A stretch of DNA of 64,000 nt. It comes from Scytalidium lignicola. Its lineage: Eukaryota; Ascomycota; Leotiomycetes. The notes beneath the pieces are model-generated. The model was not told the DNA's origin, made no database searches, and saw nothing but the letters and a program-made list of their open reading frames with translations. This document shows, piece after piece, positions 12,298 through 23,873 of the stretch (positions are counted from its first letter, which is position 1; the number at the start of each line of letters is the position of its first letter). The stretch covers positions 1 through 64,000 of the forward strand of contig NCSJ02000196.1 in the NCBI GenBank assembly GCA_002812745.2. Direction: 5' to 3'. Position numbers and translations under genes: made by a program.

Positions 12298-13975
12298 ATG
12301 GCAACTCTATTTTCCAGTCTCCGTGACCGCTATTTCAAACTCAGAGCGCTGCTGAAAACCTTCGCGGAGGATAAAGCAGACCTCACTGCCGTCGATGCCC
12401 ACGTCAACGTCAACCCAGGAGTCCCAGTACCAAATCCTACCACCTCATTCTGGCTACAGAAACCCCCATTTCCTGATCTTGTCGATAAACAGTCAAACAT
12501 TCTGCCCAAGGCAGCAGATATTGTTATTATCGGGTCAGGCATCACGGGTGCGAGCGTTGCCCGCCTGATCTTGTCAGAATGTGCGACCATGGGCATTACA
12601 CGGCGAGTGGTGATACTGGAAGCACGACAGGCCTGCAGTGGAGCAACGGGAAGAAACGGGGGGCACATGAAGTGCTCGCCACATGAGTCTTTCTCCGAAT
12701 ACAAGGAGCGATTTGGAGCTGAACGCGCGAAAGTGCTGGTGAATTTCCAAACATCGCATCTTCCTGTTATCGTCGATTTGGCGAAGCAGGAAAAGTGGGA
12801 TATTGCTGAAGCTCGAGAAGTAGAGACTTTGGATGTGTATTACGACGAGGAAAGATGGAATGAGGACGTAAGTCGTGTAGACGAGTTGCGACAAGGAATG
12901 CCGGAGGAGGCAAAGGATACCTATGTTTGGAGTAAAGAGGAGGCGCGTGTGGTATTAAATGCATCGTTCTTACTTATCTGATTTTCATTACAGCTAACAA
13001 ATCTTCTGACAGAAATACAAACTCGGTGAGCATGCTTTTGGGGCAATAACTTATCAAGCTGGTGCTCTTTGGCCATACCGCCTAGTCACCAGTGTCCTGG
13101 ACTCATTGCTCAAGACATATCCCTCTGAATTCTCACTTGAAACTCATACATCCGTCGAAAATGTGAGCGTGACGGGAAACCCCACTCGACCATTTATTGT
13201 TCACACATCACGTGGTGATATTGTTGCGAGTCATGTGGTTCACGCAACGAACGCACACACTTCGAATCTCGTACCGGGCCTTCGTGGCAAGCTATTCCCA
13301 GTCCGAGGTACAATGTCTGCTCAGCGTCCCGGAAAAGCTTTTCCAAAACTAAATGGCTCCCGATCGTGGTCTCTGATTAACAAGAGAGGCTACGAATATA
13401 TTACCCAACGTCCTGGAGAAGTCGACTCAGTTGACGGTCTTGGAGGTGAGATCATGATCGGTGGTGGCATGGTTCAATCTGGAAGAAAAGGGTTCGGAGA
13501 ATTTGGCGTGGCGAGCGATGCCGAGACAAATTATCTGGGCGCTTGTCACTTGAGTGGTGTACTTCCAATAGGATTTGGGCTTGAGAATTGGGGTGAGGAT
13601 GCTCCGGGAGGAAGAATGAAGAGCTTTTGGTCTGGCAGTTTAGGATTAACAGCGGATATGATGCCTTTTGTCGGGAGACTGGAACCAAGTTTGACAGGAC
13701 GTACTCCTCTGCAGGCCGCATTATCGAAAGACGCAGAGACTGCAGTCACACCCGCAGAATGGGTTTCGGCAGGGTACAACGGAGAGGGGATGGTAAATGC
13801 GTGGTTGTGTGGGGTAGCACTGGGGCTGATGATACTTGGGAGAGAGGATGTTGCCACCGAGAAATTGCCTGGAAGGACACATGGTAAGCTCTATGACTGG
13901 TTCCCCAAGGAGTATTTATGTACGCAAGCGCGGGTTACAAACGCTAGTGTATACCAGCTTCTGGAGACGAGATAG
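12298..13975 (+). CDS. FAD-dependent oxidoreductase (DAO family)
   Basis: Two exons, 12298-12951 and 13013-13975, with a 61-bp intron (GTATTA...GCTAAC...CAG); together 538 residues. Residues 74-90 (DIVIIGSGITGASVARL) form the Rossmann FAD-binding site with GxGxxG at 79-84. ATGRNGGH follows, the family's second conserved block, resembling glycine/sarcosine and gamma-glutamylputrescine (PuuB/OrdL-type) oxidases. The C-terminal SAGYNGEGMVNAW is the usual second flavin-contact block of the DAO fold. These enzymes oxidise amines or amino acids to imines with H2O2 release; the substrate is unknown. About 70 extra N-terminal residues precede the FAD site, with no clear signal peptide. Its divergent neighbour is a HOL1-like transporter, which hints at an amine or polyamine substrate (inference). 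Confidence 0.85.
12952..13012 (+). other. Intron of the FAD oxidoreductase gene
   Basis: GTATTA donor, GCTAAC branch site at about 12993-12998 and CAG acceptor. It joins EEARV to KYKLGEHAFGA in frame (phase 0). Confidence 0.8.
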
Positions 13976-14927
13976 TACAAGAATATTGAGTCTTGAAATA
14001 TCTACACATTCTGAGTAATCATAAGGAAAATGAATTAGTAGAGACCAAAGTGTTCCGATCTTAAATTCTCTACACTCATCTGTGTTTATGAGTGTCAGGT
14101 CTGGCTAACCCCTGTCATCCCCCAAACCATCAGACAGATTACCATCTCATTATTTATAATATAAGCATAATAGATCATTATAACTTCAGTGATATTGTTA
14201 AATAAATTTACAATCTTCCAATTAGAAGTATAGTATAGTATTTATATATATGTTGAAATTAATTAGGCTTCTTTTCATGTGTTGTTCTAGAATATATTTC
14301 ATAAATGCTACCTTATACTCTTTGTAGCTAAAATTCTGCTCATTCAACCTTCATTTCTTACTTGACACTATAAAGTTCTTTTACACTTCTCTTTTAAATT
14401 CTTAAAATAATGTTATTCGATCTTATGTTCACTTTGATATAGTAAAAACTCATAAATTTCAGCTTAACTGGTATTCTCTTCTACTAACTTAACAACTATT
14501 ATATCCTCTTATACTGTTCATAGGATTTCCTCCACTAAGTGTTCTGATATTGTAACATAGATATCAAGCTCTTGTGTAGGCTAGTAAAAGTTTACAAGCT
14601 TATCTTCGTTTAGTATAACTTGAAGGATACATGTTTTTTCAAGCTAGAAGTTAATAAAAAAAGTTAAAGAATAAGTAATAAGTTCGTTAAAAATGACTGT
14701 AAGTATTGATGTTTTATCAACTAAGTTGACATCTAGCAAATCAACTGATAGACTAAGGCGAAAAACTATTGCCAACCTCAAGTCTACTTTAAAAGACAAT
14801 TTTGTTAACATTTAAATTATTATATTAAATTTTCTAATCTGTTCTTTGCTTTAAACTTTAAATCTTTACTTTTTACTATAGATAAGCATGTATGTACTAT
14901 ATCTTCAGTTCTTTTGGGGAACTGCTT
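13976..14927. other. 3' flank of oxidoreductase, then start of AT-rich block
   Basis: Normal GC up to about 14130, then an abrupt shift to AT-rich, stop-filled sequence that looks like decayed transposon. No gene or recognisable domain. Confidence 0.5.
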
Positions 14928-15335
14928 ATTAGACTGGCCGATCGGTCCAGACCGGACCAGACCGTGGGTTTTGTGGGGACCGTTTCGAGACCGTGGTCTG
15001 TACGGTCTGAAGCCAAAATTTTGAGACCAGACCGTACGGTCTACGGTCTGAAGCTAAAATTTTAAGACCAGACCGTGAGACTACGGTCTGGTCCGACAAC
15101 AAATGTGGGGACCGAATATTAGTGTCAGACCTACAGTCTGGTCTTCACGGTCTGGTCCAGCCAGACTGTACGGTCTGACGCTGATATTCCTTAATCAGGT
15201 AAAGCTTATTTCCAATTTAGGTTATATTACCGTTATGGTCTAGCGTTACAGTCTCACGGTCCAGACTGTACGGTCTACGGTCTGAGATTAAAATTTTGAG
15301 ACCAGACCGTGAGATTACGGTCCGGCCAGTCTAAT
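14928..15335. mobile_element. Palindrome-rich MITE-like element (408 bp)
   Basis: Bounded by short terminal inverted repeats ATTAGACTGGCCG (14928-14940) and CGGCCAGTCTAAT (15323-15335). Inside, ACGGTCTGGTC and its complement GACCAGACCGT recur many times. Three copies of a roughly 34-bp self-complementary unit (ACGGTCTGA...AAAATTTT...AGACCAGACCGT) lie near 15001-15035, 15033-15070 and 15268-15310. It encodes nothing. GC is far above the flanking DNA. Non-autonomous DNA transposon is the best reading, with dense subterminal repeats as in hAT-derived elements. No clear target-site duplication was found. Confidence 0.65.
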
Positions 15336-16149
15336 CAATATCCTTCTCTTTTATATATAAAGCATTTTCTCTGTATTTAAGAGTATAAAGTAATATGCTT
15401 AAAGCTTTGTGAATTAAATTGTTAGTTTACTCTATGATTAGTATAATAACAATAATTTATAAAGTAGGTTTTACTATAGTATTCTTACTCTTTTTCCTTT
15501 TTGTATAATATAATAAACAAGTAAAGTTTATTAATAAGTTGTCTTAAGTCTTTTAATAAGTTTAAAATAGTATATTTATATGCTGGAGATTTTTAACAAG
15601 TGGTAATCAACTTCTTATAAAGAATATTAACTGTCTTGTAAGCTAACTAAAGGTTGTATTAGAGTTCTTAAAGCTTGTTAATAAGTAATTATATATTCTT
15701 AAGCATTATTTTCCTAAGATTTATAACTGTAATCAAGGTTAACATTATGCCTTCTTATTCAGTATAAATTCAATGATAATATATAAGTCCTTTGTAGAAG
15801 TTATATAAGTAAGTGTATACTTCTTCAAATATATGTTTAACAAGATTATTAATAATAAAATAGCCTTTTATTAACCTTGTTAACATAATAAGGAATACTT
15901 TGATATAAAATTCCTTTGATAATTCTACTTGTTCATAATAACTCTTGAAAATTATCAGTTTGTATTCAAAGTTATTAGTTACTTTATTGTACTTTTAGTC
16001 TTTTATATATATCTTGACAATATTAAAGACTTGTTTTATATATACAAGTTAAGTTGAAGATGATAATAATAAGTTAAGCTTATAATAAAAGTTATAATCT
16101 TGTTATAACTTGTAAAACTGTTAATAGTTATTCTAAAAGGTTATAAAGG
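15336..16149. repeat. AT-rich relic between MITE and Gypsy element
   Basis: Very AT-rich, stops in all frames, no identifiable motif. It ends at the 3' LTR of the Gypsy element at 16150. Confidence 0.45.
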
Positions 16150-16370
16150 TGTTAAAGATTATAGATGATTAATCTTAGATAGTAAACTAACATTAAGGTG
16201 TAAGAGGATAAAGTATGTATATTGTATAAACTAATTCTTGAAGAGCTCTTCTCCTCTTAACAATGTTAATGTACAAGTAAGTACATGACTTCATTACTCT
16301 AAAGATGACTAAGTAGGTCTCCTCTGCTATTACAATGTAACTTTGAGGATTTACCTTCAGGTTCTTAACA
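16150..16370 (-). repeat. 3' LTR of the chromodomain Gypsy element
   Basis: 221 bp, TGTTAA...TTAACA, aligned end to end without gaps to 23653-23873. The differences I compared are all transitions (A/G, C/T), as expected from RIP. Confidence 0.9.
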
Positions 16371-16385
16371 TTACCTCTCCTTCTT
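16371..16385 (-). other. Polypurine tract of the Gypsy element
   Basis: On the minus strand AAGAAGGAGAGGTAA sits directly before the 3' LTR. A purine-rich tract here primes plus-strand DNA synthesis in Ty3/Gypsy elements and confirms the minus orientation. Confidence 0.6.
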
Positions 16386-17411
16386 AGACTCTTATCCTCA
16401 AGAGTTAATAGTCTTTCATGCAAAGCTCTACTAATGGAGAGTTATTAATCCTTTGGTCAAGAGGTATAACCTTTACTTTGTTATGTTAAAGATGTATCCT
16501 TCAAATTACCTTTATTCTTATAATAGGGTTTTATATTACTCCTTTAGTATATTGCTTAGTAAGATTAAGGAGGTTGTTAAATTAAGAAATTTTGAGGTTT
16601 GCTTACTTTGTTATGATGTTAAACATTAATGATCTAGTAAGGTTCTCCTAACAATGTAATTAATGAAGCCTTTGATATTATAATTATTTGTTATGATTTA
16701 ATGATTTCATCAATGTATATACATGTATAAATATTCTTTTTATACCTTTAACTTCTTATCCTTTTCTCCTTATTGTCCTTGCCTTTAAACATTATAATAT
16801 GTTATATAATTTATACTCTAACATGAATCCTTGTATGTATTTCCTTTTTGTACTATCCATATGCTGATTTGTTTTATGTCAACAATGTTACCTAACCTTA
16901 ACATCTTATCTCCTTGTGCACTTAATGTAAACCTAGAACTTGTCTGCCCTTGTTGTTTTCATTATACAAAGAAATAGTCAGACATACTAAGATTATAATG
17001 TATAATGTATATAGATAATGTAATATGTACTTGATATAATAAGATGTATAAGTACTGTCTTCTTATTCCTCCTTCGTTTGTTATACACCTTAATCTCTTA
17101 CTTGATCTTTCAGATTGTGTTATTGTTATAATACTAAGTGTAAAACAACATCAACTTGTTATATGTCTTAAACTATATTAAAAGGAGTTCATAAAGTATG
17201 TAAAGCTTTATAGTCATCAGGTCAAAAAAGGCCTTATGTCTTTGGCCTCTTGTCATGTTAAGTGTTGTAAAATTATAAGATTTCTTAATAAGATATTAGT
17301 AAATATCCTTGATATGTTATAATATTAAGCAAGTCTCCTCTTATTACTTTTAGTTTCCTTTTCCTAATTATTTCTTAGGCTAACCTCCTTGTTATATATA
17401 CTTGTTATAAG

Positions 17412-17619
17412 GATAAAGATGTTATAGAGGAATATACCAGTGATGAAGAAGATGAGAATTTTGATAACAATAATGATGATGCTAATGTACTAGTTCTTCT
17501 TGACTTTAATGATAATGAAGATGATTATCAGGATATTTCTAAGGATATTGAAGGAGGATTCCTTGTTTATTATATAGAGGATTTATACAAAGAGAGTATA
17601 GTCATCTTAAACAATAAAG
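17412..17619 (+). pseudogene. Extra acidic coding fragment antisense to pol inside the Gypsy element
   Basis: A 69-codon open stretch with strongly acidic composition (TSDEEDENFDNNNDDAN at its start, then DFNDNEDDYQDISKDIEGG), followed at once by a GTAAGT donor at 17620. A second readable plus-strand piece lies at about 17930-18055 (NNDDNSDNNKFILIKLIYIV, then LFADLSLLLG). Both lie in the long spacer between chromodomain and 3' LTR, opposite to pol. Acidic codons survive because GAT, GAA and AAT are little harmed by RIP. It may be a remnant of an additional gene carried by the element, as reported for some Botrytis Gypsy elements, or of an older gene or insertion. I do not recognise the product. 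Confidence 0.45.
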
Positions 17620-18249
17620 GTAAGTTTTCCAATCAGGTTATAATAGCTGTTGTTTCAACAAACATTCCTCTTGTATAACAAGCTTGTCTTATATAAGGTC
17701 ATTATGCTATACTAACCCTTGTTACTCCTTCTCCTTATGTTAAGCTTATGTTTATCCTTGGTTATTATGTTGTTACTTTTGTAATCCTTTTGTCTTGTAC
17801 TTGTTAGGTTGCCTTTGCTTCTTATACTGTTATTATATTATCTTCTTAAGTTGTACTTACATCTTGTATATGTTAGACTAATATAAGTAAGCTATAAGTA
17901 ACATTAACTCCTTTTTATAAGTATCTTTGCTATGAACTTCAATATAACAATGATGATAATAGTGATAATAACAAATTCATCCTCATCAAGCTTATTTATA
18001 TTGTAAAGCTTATTGCCCTCTTTGCTGATCTTAGCCTTTTGTTAGGCATTATGTTATAAAAAGGCAAAGGTTATGCTTAAGATAACTATTAAAATTATTA
18101 TCATTGCTTAGGTTTTCTTTTAGGTCTTTTGAAGTCTTCTTTTCTTTATATAATTAAGTTTCTTTACATTTTCATATTGTTGATAAGGCTTTATTGTTTT
18201 CAGATTGTTTTGATAGTCTTTAATTGATTTCTTTACATTTCCTAAATGT

Positions 18250-18450
18250 ATTTGTAATTCTTATATATCATTTACATGAGAATACCCCTTTTATCTTATG
18301 AGGTATTATTATTTTGCCTTTTTNGTCTTTATAGTCTAAGATTGATTTAACCTCTTACTCTTCTTGTTTATTTATAACTTTTGGTGAGGGTTCTAGTATA
18401 ATACTTGTATAGTAGTAATAAGGCTTTAATAAGGAGATATAGAAGACTAG
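18250..18450 (-). pseudogene. Remnant of integrase C-terminal chromodomain
   Basis: The minus-strand frame gives FYISLLKPYYYYTS (the integrase end before a chromodomain, as in the usual F-H-V-S-L-L pattern), then PSPKVINKQEE, EVKSILDYKD, KGKIIIPHKIKGV. This is the pattern EVExILDxR...YLVKWKGY of chromovirus chromodomains with RIP-type stops. Such domains guide integration to modified histones in living elements. Confidence 0.7.
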
Positions 18451-20749
18451 GTAAATTCTTTATACTAGTAATAGTTCTAGTTTGTAAGTTAAGTTGTTAC
18501 TTGTTATTCTGGTAATCTTAAACAGTCTTAAGTATTAGTCTGATAACTTCTTATTAGGTTTCTACTGTTGTAAGTTCTTTATTGACAATATTATTATATC
18601 TTTTNATTTTGAAAGTTATAAGCTTTTNGTTTTTTTGTCATAATATTTTTTNCTAAGCTTCTTTAGCCTTTTCTAAATATTTTACTATTACTTCTCTTAC
18701 TTCTCTTAATGATTTTATCCTTTTATACATAATAATTACCTTTCCTTCCTGGATGTTGTTCTTAACATGTATGTAAATCTTTAAATTGAAGTTATACATA
18801 AACTGAAAAGGAGTTACTCTTGTAGACAAATGAACATTATTATTGTATGTAAATTTAGTTAATGTTAATTATACTACTTAATTGTTTTACTTGTAATTCA
18901 CAAAGACTTGTAAGTAATGTTCTAAGGTTTAGTTCTGAACTTTTGTTTGTTTGTTGCCTTGAGGATAAAATGCTATTATTAAGTTATGTTGGATTTTCAG
19001 GTAAAAACATAAAGATACCTAAAAATTGTTAATGAATTATAAGCCTTTATCTAATACAATTCTTTTTAGTATATTAAAATCTTTAACAATTCGTTGTATA
19101 AACAGTTTTATAAGTCTAGTTATTATAATAGTTTTTGTACAAAGTATATACCTTATTATCTTTGTTAACCTGTTAATAATCACTAAGTACATATTATATT
19201 CTACTTTATTCTATTTATAAGTAAACAAGTTTATAATGAAATCTATTGTGATCTCTTTTCATGGCCTTCTGGGTATTAGTAAAAGCTTGAGTGTTTTGTA
19301 TAGACAATGTCTTTTTGTTATTATATGTTAACAAACTATACAAGTCTTCACTTAACATTATATATCCTTTCTTATATTTAGCTAATAATACTTATGTTAT
19401 ATTAGCTTAAGAGTTTTAAACATTCTTAAGTAACTTATTATCAGGTTATTATAATTCATCATCAGTATTTTAATTCTTAAAACTTTATTATTTAAAATAT
19501 AAGCTTTACCTTTATAATATAATATTTTTGTCTTGTTTAATTTTTATTATTACTTAGTGTTATCTTTATTATTATTACTTTTACTATTATTATCATTTAC
19601 TTTTATAATGTCTTTTACTTTGTTCTTCTTTGAGGTTATAAGCTTATCTTATGATTTCCTTTAACTTCTTAACTTTATGTTATTCTTCTGAGCTTCTTTT
19701 TNAACTAGACCCTTGAAAGGTTATTATGTTTATGCTTAAAGGATTTGTTTTCTCCTCTAAGGTATTATTATAATTGTGTTAACCTCTTTTAGCATCTTTA
19801 GCTAACTTCTTCTTGTCTTAGATTGACTTTTATTATTGCCCTTAAACAAAAACATCCTCTTATTATAAGTTTTAGATTAAGAAAGTCATCAATTTAGAAG
19901 GAGGTTCATATGCTGTTTTGAGTATTATTATTATTCTAACATATACTTATAAGATAAAGTGTTTATAATTACTAGTCTTAATGACAAGGTTAAGTATTAT
20001 TACTATGTTGTTTATTTTATTAGCCTTTAAGCATTTTGCTTAGTCCAAGATTGCTTATAACTATGTAAGCCTTAGTAATTAGCTAGACTTAAGGACCTTA
20101 TCCTTTAAGAGTTTCTTTGTCTTTTCACTTTTTNAAGGCTTTTGCCTTTTTATGCTAATAAGTTATATTTATAATTGTTATAAGGAATATTCTTCTTAGT
20201 TTCTTTTTTNAATGTTAAGAGTAAGTCTCTTATTATCTTATCTGACTTAAGTTTGTAATCTAGTTGTCATAATAGTATATTAGCAAGGTTACTCTTCCTT
20301 AGCTGATGCTTAATCTTAAAATCAAACTTAGTTAACTTTTAAATCCAATGTACTTGTTTACTGTTGAGTTTTTCTTTGTCTATGAACTTCTTTAAGTTGT
20401 CATGATTTGTTTTCATTGTCATTGTCAAGGAAGTATAAGCAAGGTAATACTTTTATTGCTCAAATGTTAATATAATAGTTAACAATTCTTAGTTATGTGT
20501 CTTATATACTTATTGTATTGTATTAAGTTTTTTCAAGTAGAAAATGACAAGATACTATTATATATTACTAGATATAAGCTAAGATAATATTACTTTAACA
20601 GTAAACTTAGATATATTAGTTTTTATTATTATAAGTAATCTTAGTACAAAATACACAAGGATTAGGGCTTCTTAGAATACAGTTTTAAGTTTATTAAATG
20701 CTTTTTACATTGGCATTAAGAATTCAAATAGTCTGAACTTCCTTCTCTT

Positions 20750-21430
20750 CTCCATTCCTTTTAACAAGTCTGTTAAAGCTATAATTACCTTAGAATAGTT
20801 CTTAATAAATCATTGATAGAAATTAATAAACCTTAAGAATATTTAAATATCCTTATAAGAGATAAGGATAAGCTAGTCATGAATAGTATTAACTTGGCTT
20901 TGTTCTATTATTATGCCTTCTTTACTGATAACATAATTTAAGAACTTCACTGATTAAGTATCAAAATCATACTTGACTAGATTAACAAATAAGTAGTATT
21001 AACATAACTGTTTAAGCATTTGTTATACATGTTAAGGGTATTCTTTTATGTTCTTTAAGAAAATGAGAATGTTATTTAAGTAAATAATGCAAATTATATT
21101 CACAAGTCCTGTTAAAGCCTTGTTAATGTATTATTAAAAGGTTGTAAGGGTATTGCATAGCCTAAATAACATTATATAGTATTTATAATGGTTATAGCAT
21201 GTTCAGAACATTGTCTTCTACTTGTCTTCTTCTTGGATTTAAATGTAGTAATATACATCTTTCAAGTCCAACTTTGTGAATATCATAGCCAAGCTTAAGA
21301 GGTTTAATGTCTTGTTGATCAGTAGTAAGGATGTTTGATTTTTGATGATAATCTTATTAAAGCCTTAATAATCAACATAAAGTCGAAAGTGGTTATCCTT
21401 CTTAAGGACAAATAAAATTAAAGCTTTTAT
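20750..21430 (-). pseudogene. Remnant of Ty3/Gypsy reverse transcriptase domain
   Basis: Readable in one minus frame apart from stops: KKDNHFRLYVDY, FTKLDLKDVYYYI, IICIIYLNNILIFLKNIKEYP, LFVNLVKYDFD, VKFLNYVISKEGI, FINFY and FIKNYSKV. Order and spacing match RT palm and thumb. Both catalytic Asp of the YxDD box are Asn, so it is inactive. Confidence 0.85.
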
Positions 21431-23652
21431 AAGGTTAATAAATTGTTAGATTTATCCATTTTCTAATATATTGTAAATGTATTTCCTTAAGACTTTTATC
21501 TTCTTTTTTATTAAAGGGTAAATAAGTTTCCAAAAGGGGATAATGCCTTTTTAGAGTTTAATAGTATACTTAGGCTTATCTTCTTCTTGAAACTTTCTTA
21601 CTTCTTTATTATTGAAGACATCTTGAAAGTCTTAATATTTGTCAAGTATAATATTTACTTAATGTTGTAATTCTTTTTCNAATTACTATAAAAATGTATA
21701 TGTTAAGTATAAGTCTTGTTATCATAAAAAAAAGCTTTGAATAAAAGTATATCTTCCTTTTTGTTTAACATTGTTGTAAATTATTCTGTTAATAAGATTT
21801 TATACTATAACTTTATAAGTTAGTATTTCTATGTTTTTATAAGCTAGTTAATAAGTGAGTTCATAGCTTTTAACCAAGGTTTACTTAATACTATTAAGTA
21901 TTTTATTGATAAAGTAATGTTAATAGTAATAAGTTAATAGGTTGACAATTAAGTTTTACTATGAGAATCTTGTCTTTGGATCTCTACTTGGTAATAGTTA
22001 TGGATAAGCAGAAAGGATTTATTTATTGTTTGAAGGCTTAAGTATAATAACTTGTCATCTTACTATTTACACACTTAAGCTAACTTCATTATAATTGTAT
22101 TTGTTTGTACTTTATTATTTATTAATATTAGTTTAATTCATTATTAACCTTCTTAATCCTTGACTTAGAGTAAATCTTCTATTATCAATTGCTTATCTTG
22201 CCTTATCTTCTTATAAGATCTCTTAAGTATAATGTTTAACAAGACTAAGGTTATAATGTCTTCTAGACTTTAGCATTTCCCTGGATAAATTATAATTATC
22301 TTGATTTATTCTTATTAGGACAATAAAAGGCTATGTAACTTAACTTGTTATAAGCAAAGCAAGTTCTCTAAAGGATAGTTAATGTAGTAAATGAGTAGTA
22401 TTCCAATATATAATAACTTATTTTGTTACATTTAAAACAGTAATGTATACTTATCTTGTTTACCCTTAACATAAGCAATAGTTATTATTCTCTTAAGTAA
22501 TCATCTTATTATCAGATTAAGAACTTAGAGTGTTCTTTTGGAGATTTGCTTTAATGTTTCCCTTTTGTATTATTATCTTATTACTTTTTNATTATTCTAA
22601 TATCTACTTCTTACTTTCTAGTTTGCCTTATTTTGTTATAATTATATTATTATAACAATTAATTCTTTACAAGTCTTTAAGAGTTTATTATAATTTATGA
22701 TCTTTTCTTTGAAAGAAGGGAGTAACTTTGTAAACAAGTTGTTTTTTCTATGTTTATCTAATATGCTTAATATTTACTCTTTGAGAATATCTAAGTATTA
22801 TACAAAAACTTTAACTAGTTATTTTATATATAATATTACTCTATTGTATTTATCTACTATCTTCATCTCTTGGTTGTTTTCATCTCCTAATATATTAAGT
22901 ATTGTTTTCTTAAATCCTTTTTNATATTGTTGAGTTCTTTGTCTTTGCTTTCTCCTCATACTTCTATTTCAACTTTAAGATACTGGATAAGTACTTTATT
23001 CTGTATACAATCTTGTTTGAGTTATTAGTATAATCATATAAGAATATGTAGAATTTAAGCTTATAAGAGTTTATGAAATCATAATATTCCTTTAAGGATC
23101 TTCTTATAAAAGGCTTTAATAAGGGTATATGTTAGTATTTTATCTTATAAGACTTTGTATCTAGAAAGGAGTTCATTGTTAAGATAGTTTAAGTTATCAT
23201 CAAGTGTTCTTTGTCAAGTCTTAAAGTTAAATACCTTAATGATTCTTAAGTTCAAGAGTTTAACATAAGTAATAGTTATTCTAAGTAAGCTTTTATTCTT
23301 TCTTATTGTTATAAGAGTTCTTGTACTTGGTTTTCTACCTTTATTATTGTTATGTCCTTTACATTATACTAGTATTCTAGTTCTGCGTTTTCTTCCTCAA
23401 GTTCTTAGATTAATTGTTATTACTCTTTAAGGGTAAAAGATAAGCTTGTAGTTCTGTTATTGTTTCTTGTAGTAATTATAATATTCCTTGTAAGTTCAAG
23501 CTAAGTAAGTTCTTCATCTGGCCTTATAGTGTTTGGTTGAGTATTCTGTTTACTTTTAAGGGATATGTTCCTTGATGTAATAGTTAGGTAATCTACTTAA
23601 GTCCTCATTATCCTTGACATCAGTAGGCTGTCTCTGAAAAGAAGAATTAGAA

Positions 23653-23873
23653 TGTTAAGGATTATAGACAATTAGTCTTAAACAATGAACTGACGTTGAG
23701 GTATAAGAGAATAAGGTATATATATTGTATAGACTAATTCTTGAAGAGCTCTTCTCCTCTTAGTAATGTTAATGTACAAGTAAGCATATGACTTTGTTAC
23801 TCTAAAGATGACTAAGTAAGTCTTCTTTGTTATTATAGTATAGCTTTGAGGATCCACCTTCAAGTTCTTAACA
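23653..23873 (-). repeat. 5' LTR of the chromodomain Gypsy element
   Basis: 221 bp, same length as 16150-16370 and differing only by transitions where compared; TGTTAA...TTAACA ends. It precedes the internal region in element orientation. A primer-binding site is not recognisable in the adjacent AT-rich bases. Confidence 0.9.

Larger units (their letters stand above)
16150..23873 (-). mobile_element. Full-length chromodomain Ty3/Gypsy retrotransposon, RIP-mutated
   Basis: 7724 bp bounded by two 221-bp LTRs (16150-16370 and 23653-23873), each TGTTAA...TTAACA. Flanks AAAGG (16145-16149) and AAAAG (23874-23878) look like a 5-bp target duplication altered by one G-to-A change. Pol reads on the minus strand with stops. 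RT blocks lie at about 21430-20750, including LFVLKKDNHFRLYVDY and, at 21061-21086, the active-site block as YLNNILIF (both Asp now Asn). The chromodomain follows integrase at about 18450-18250. A purine-rich tract abuts the 3' LTR. About 1.9 kb between chromodomain and 3' LTR is unusually long and contains readable plus-strand coding pieces. Gag is too decayed to delimit, presumably at about 21.8-23.6 kb. Confidence 0.9.
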
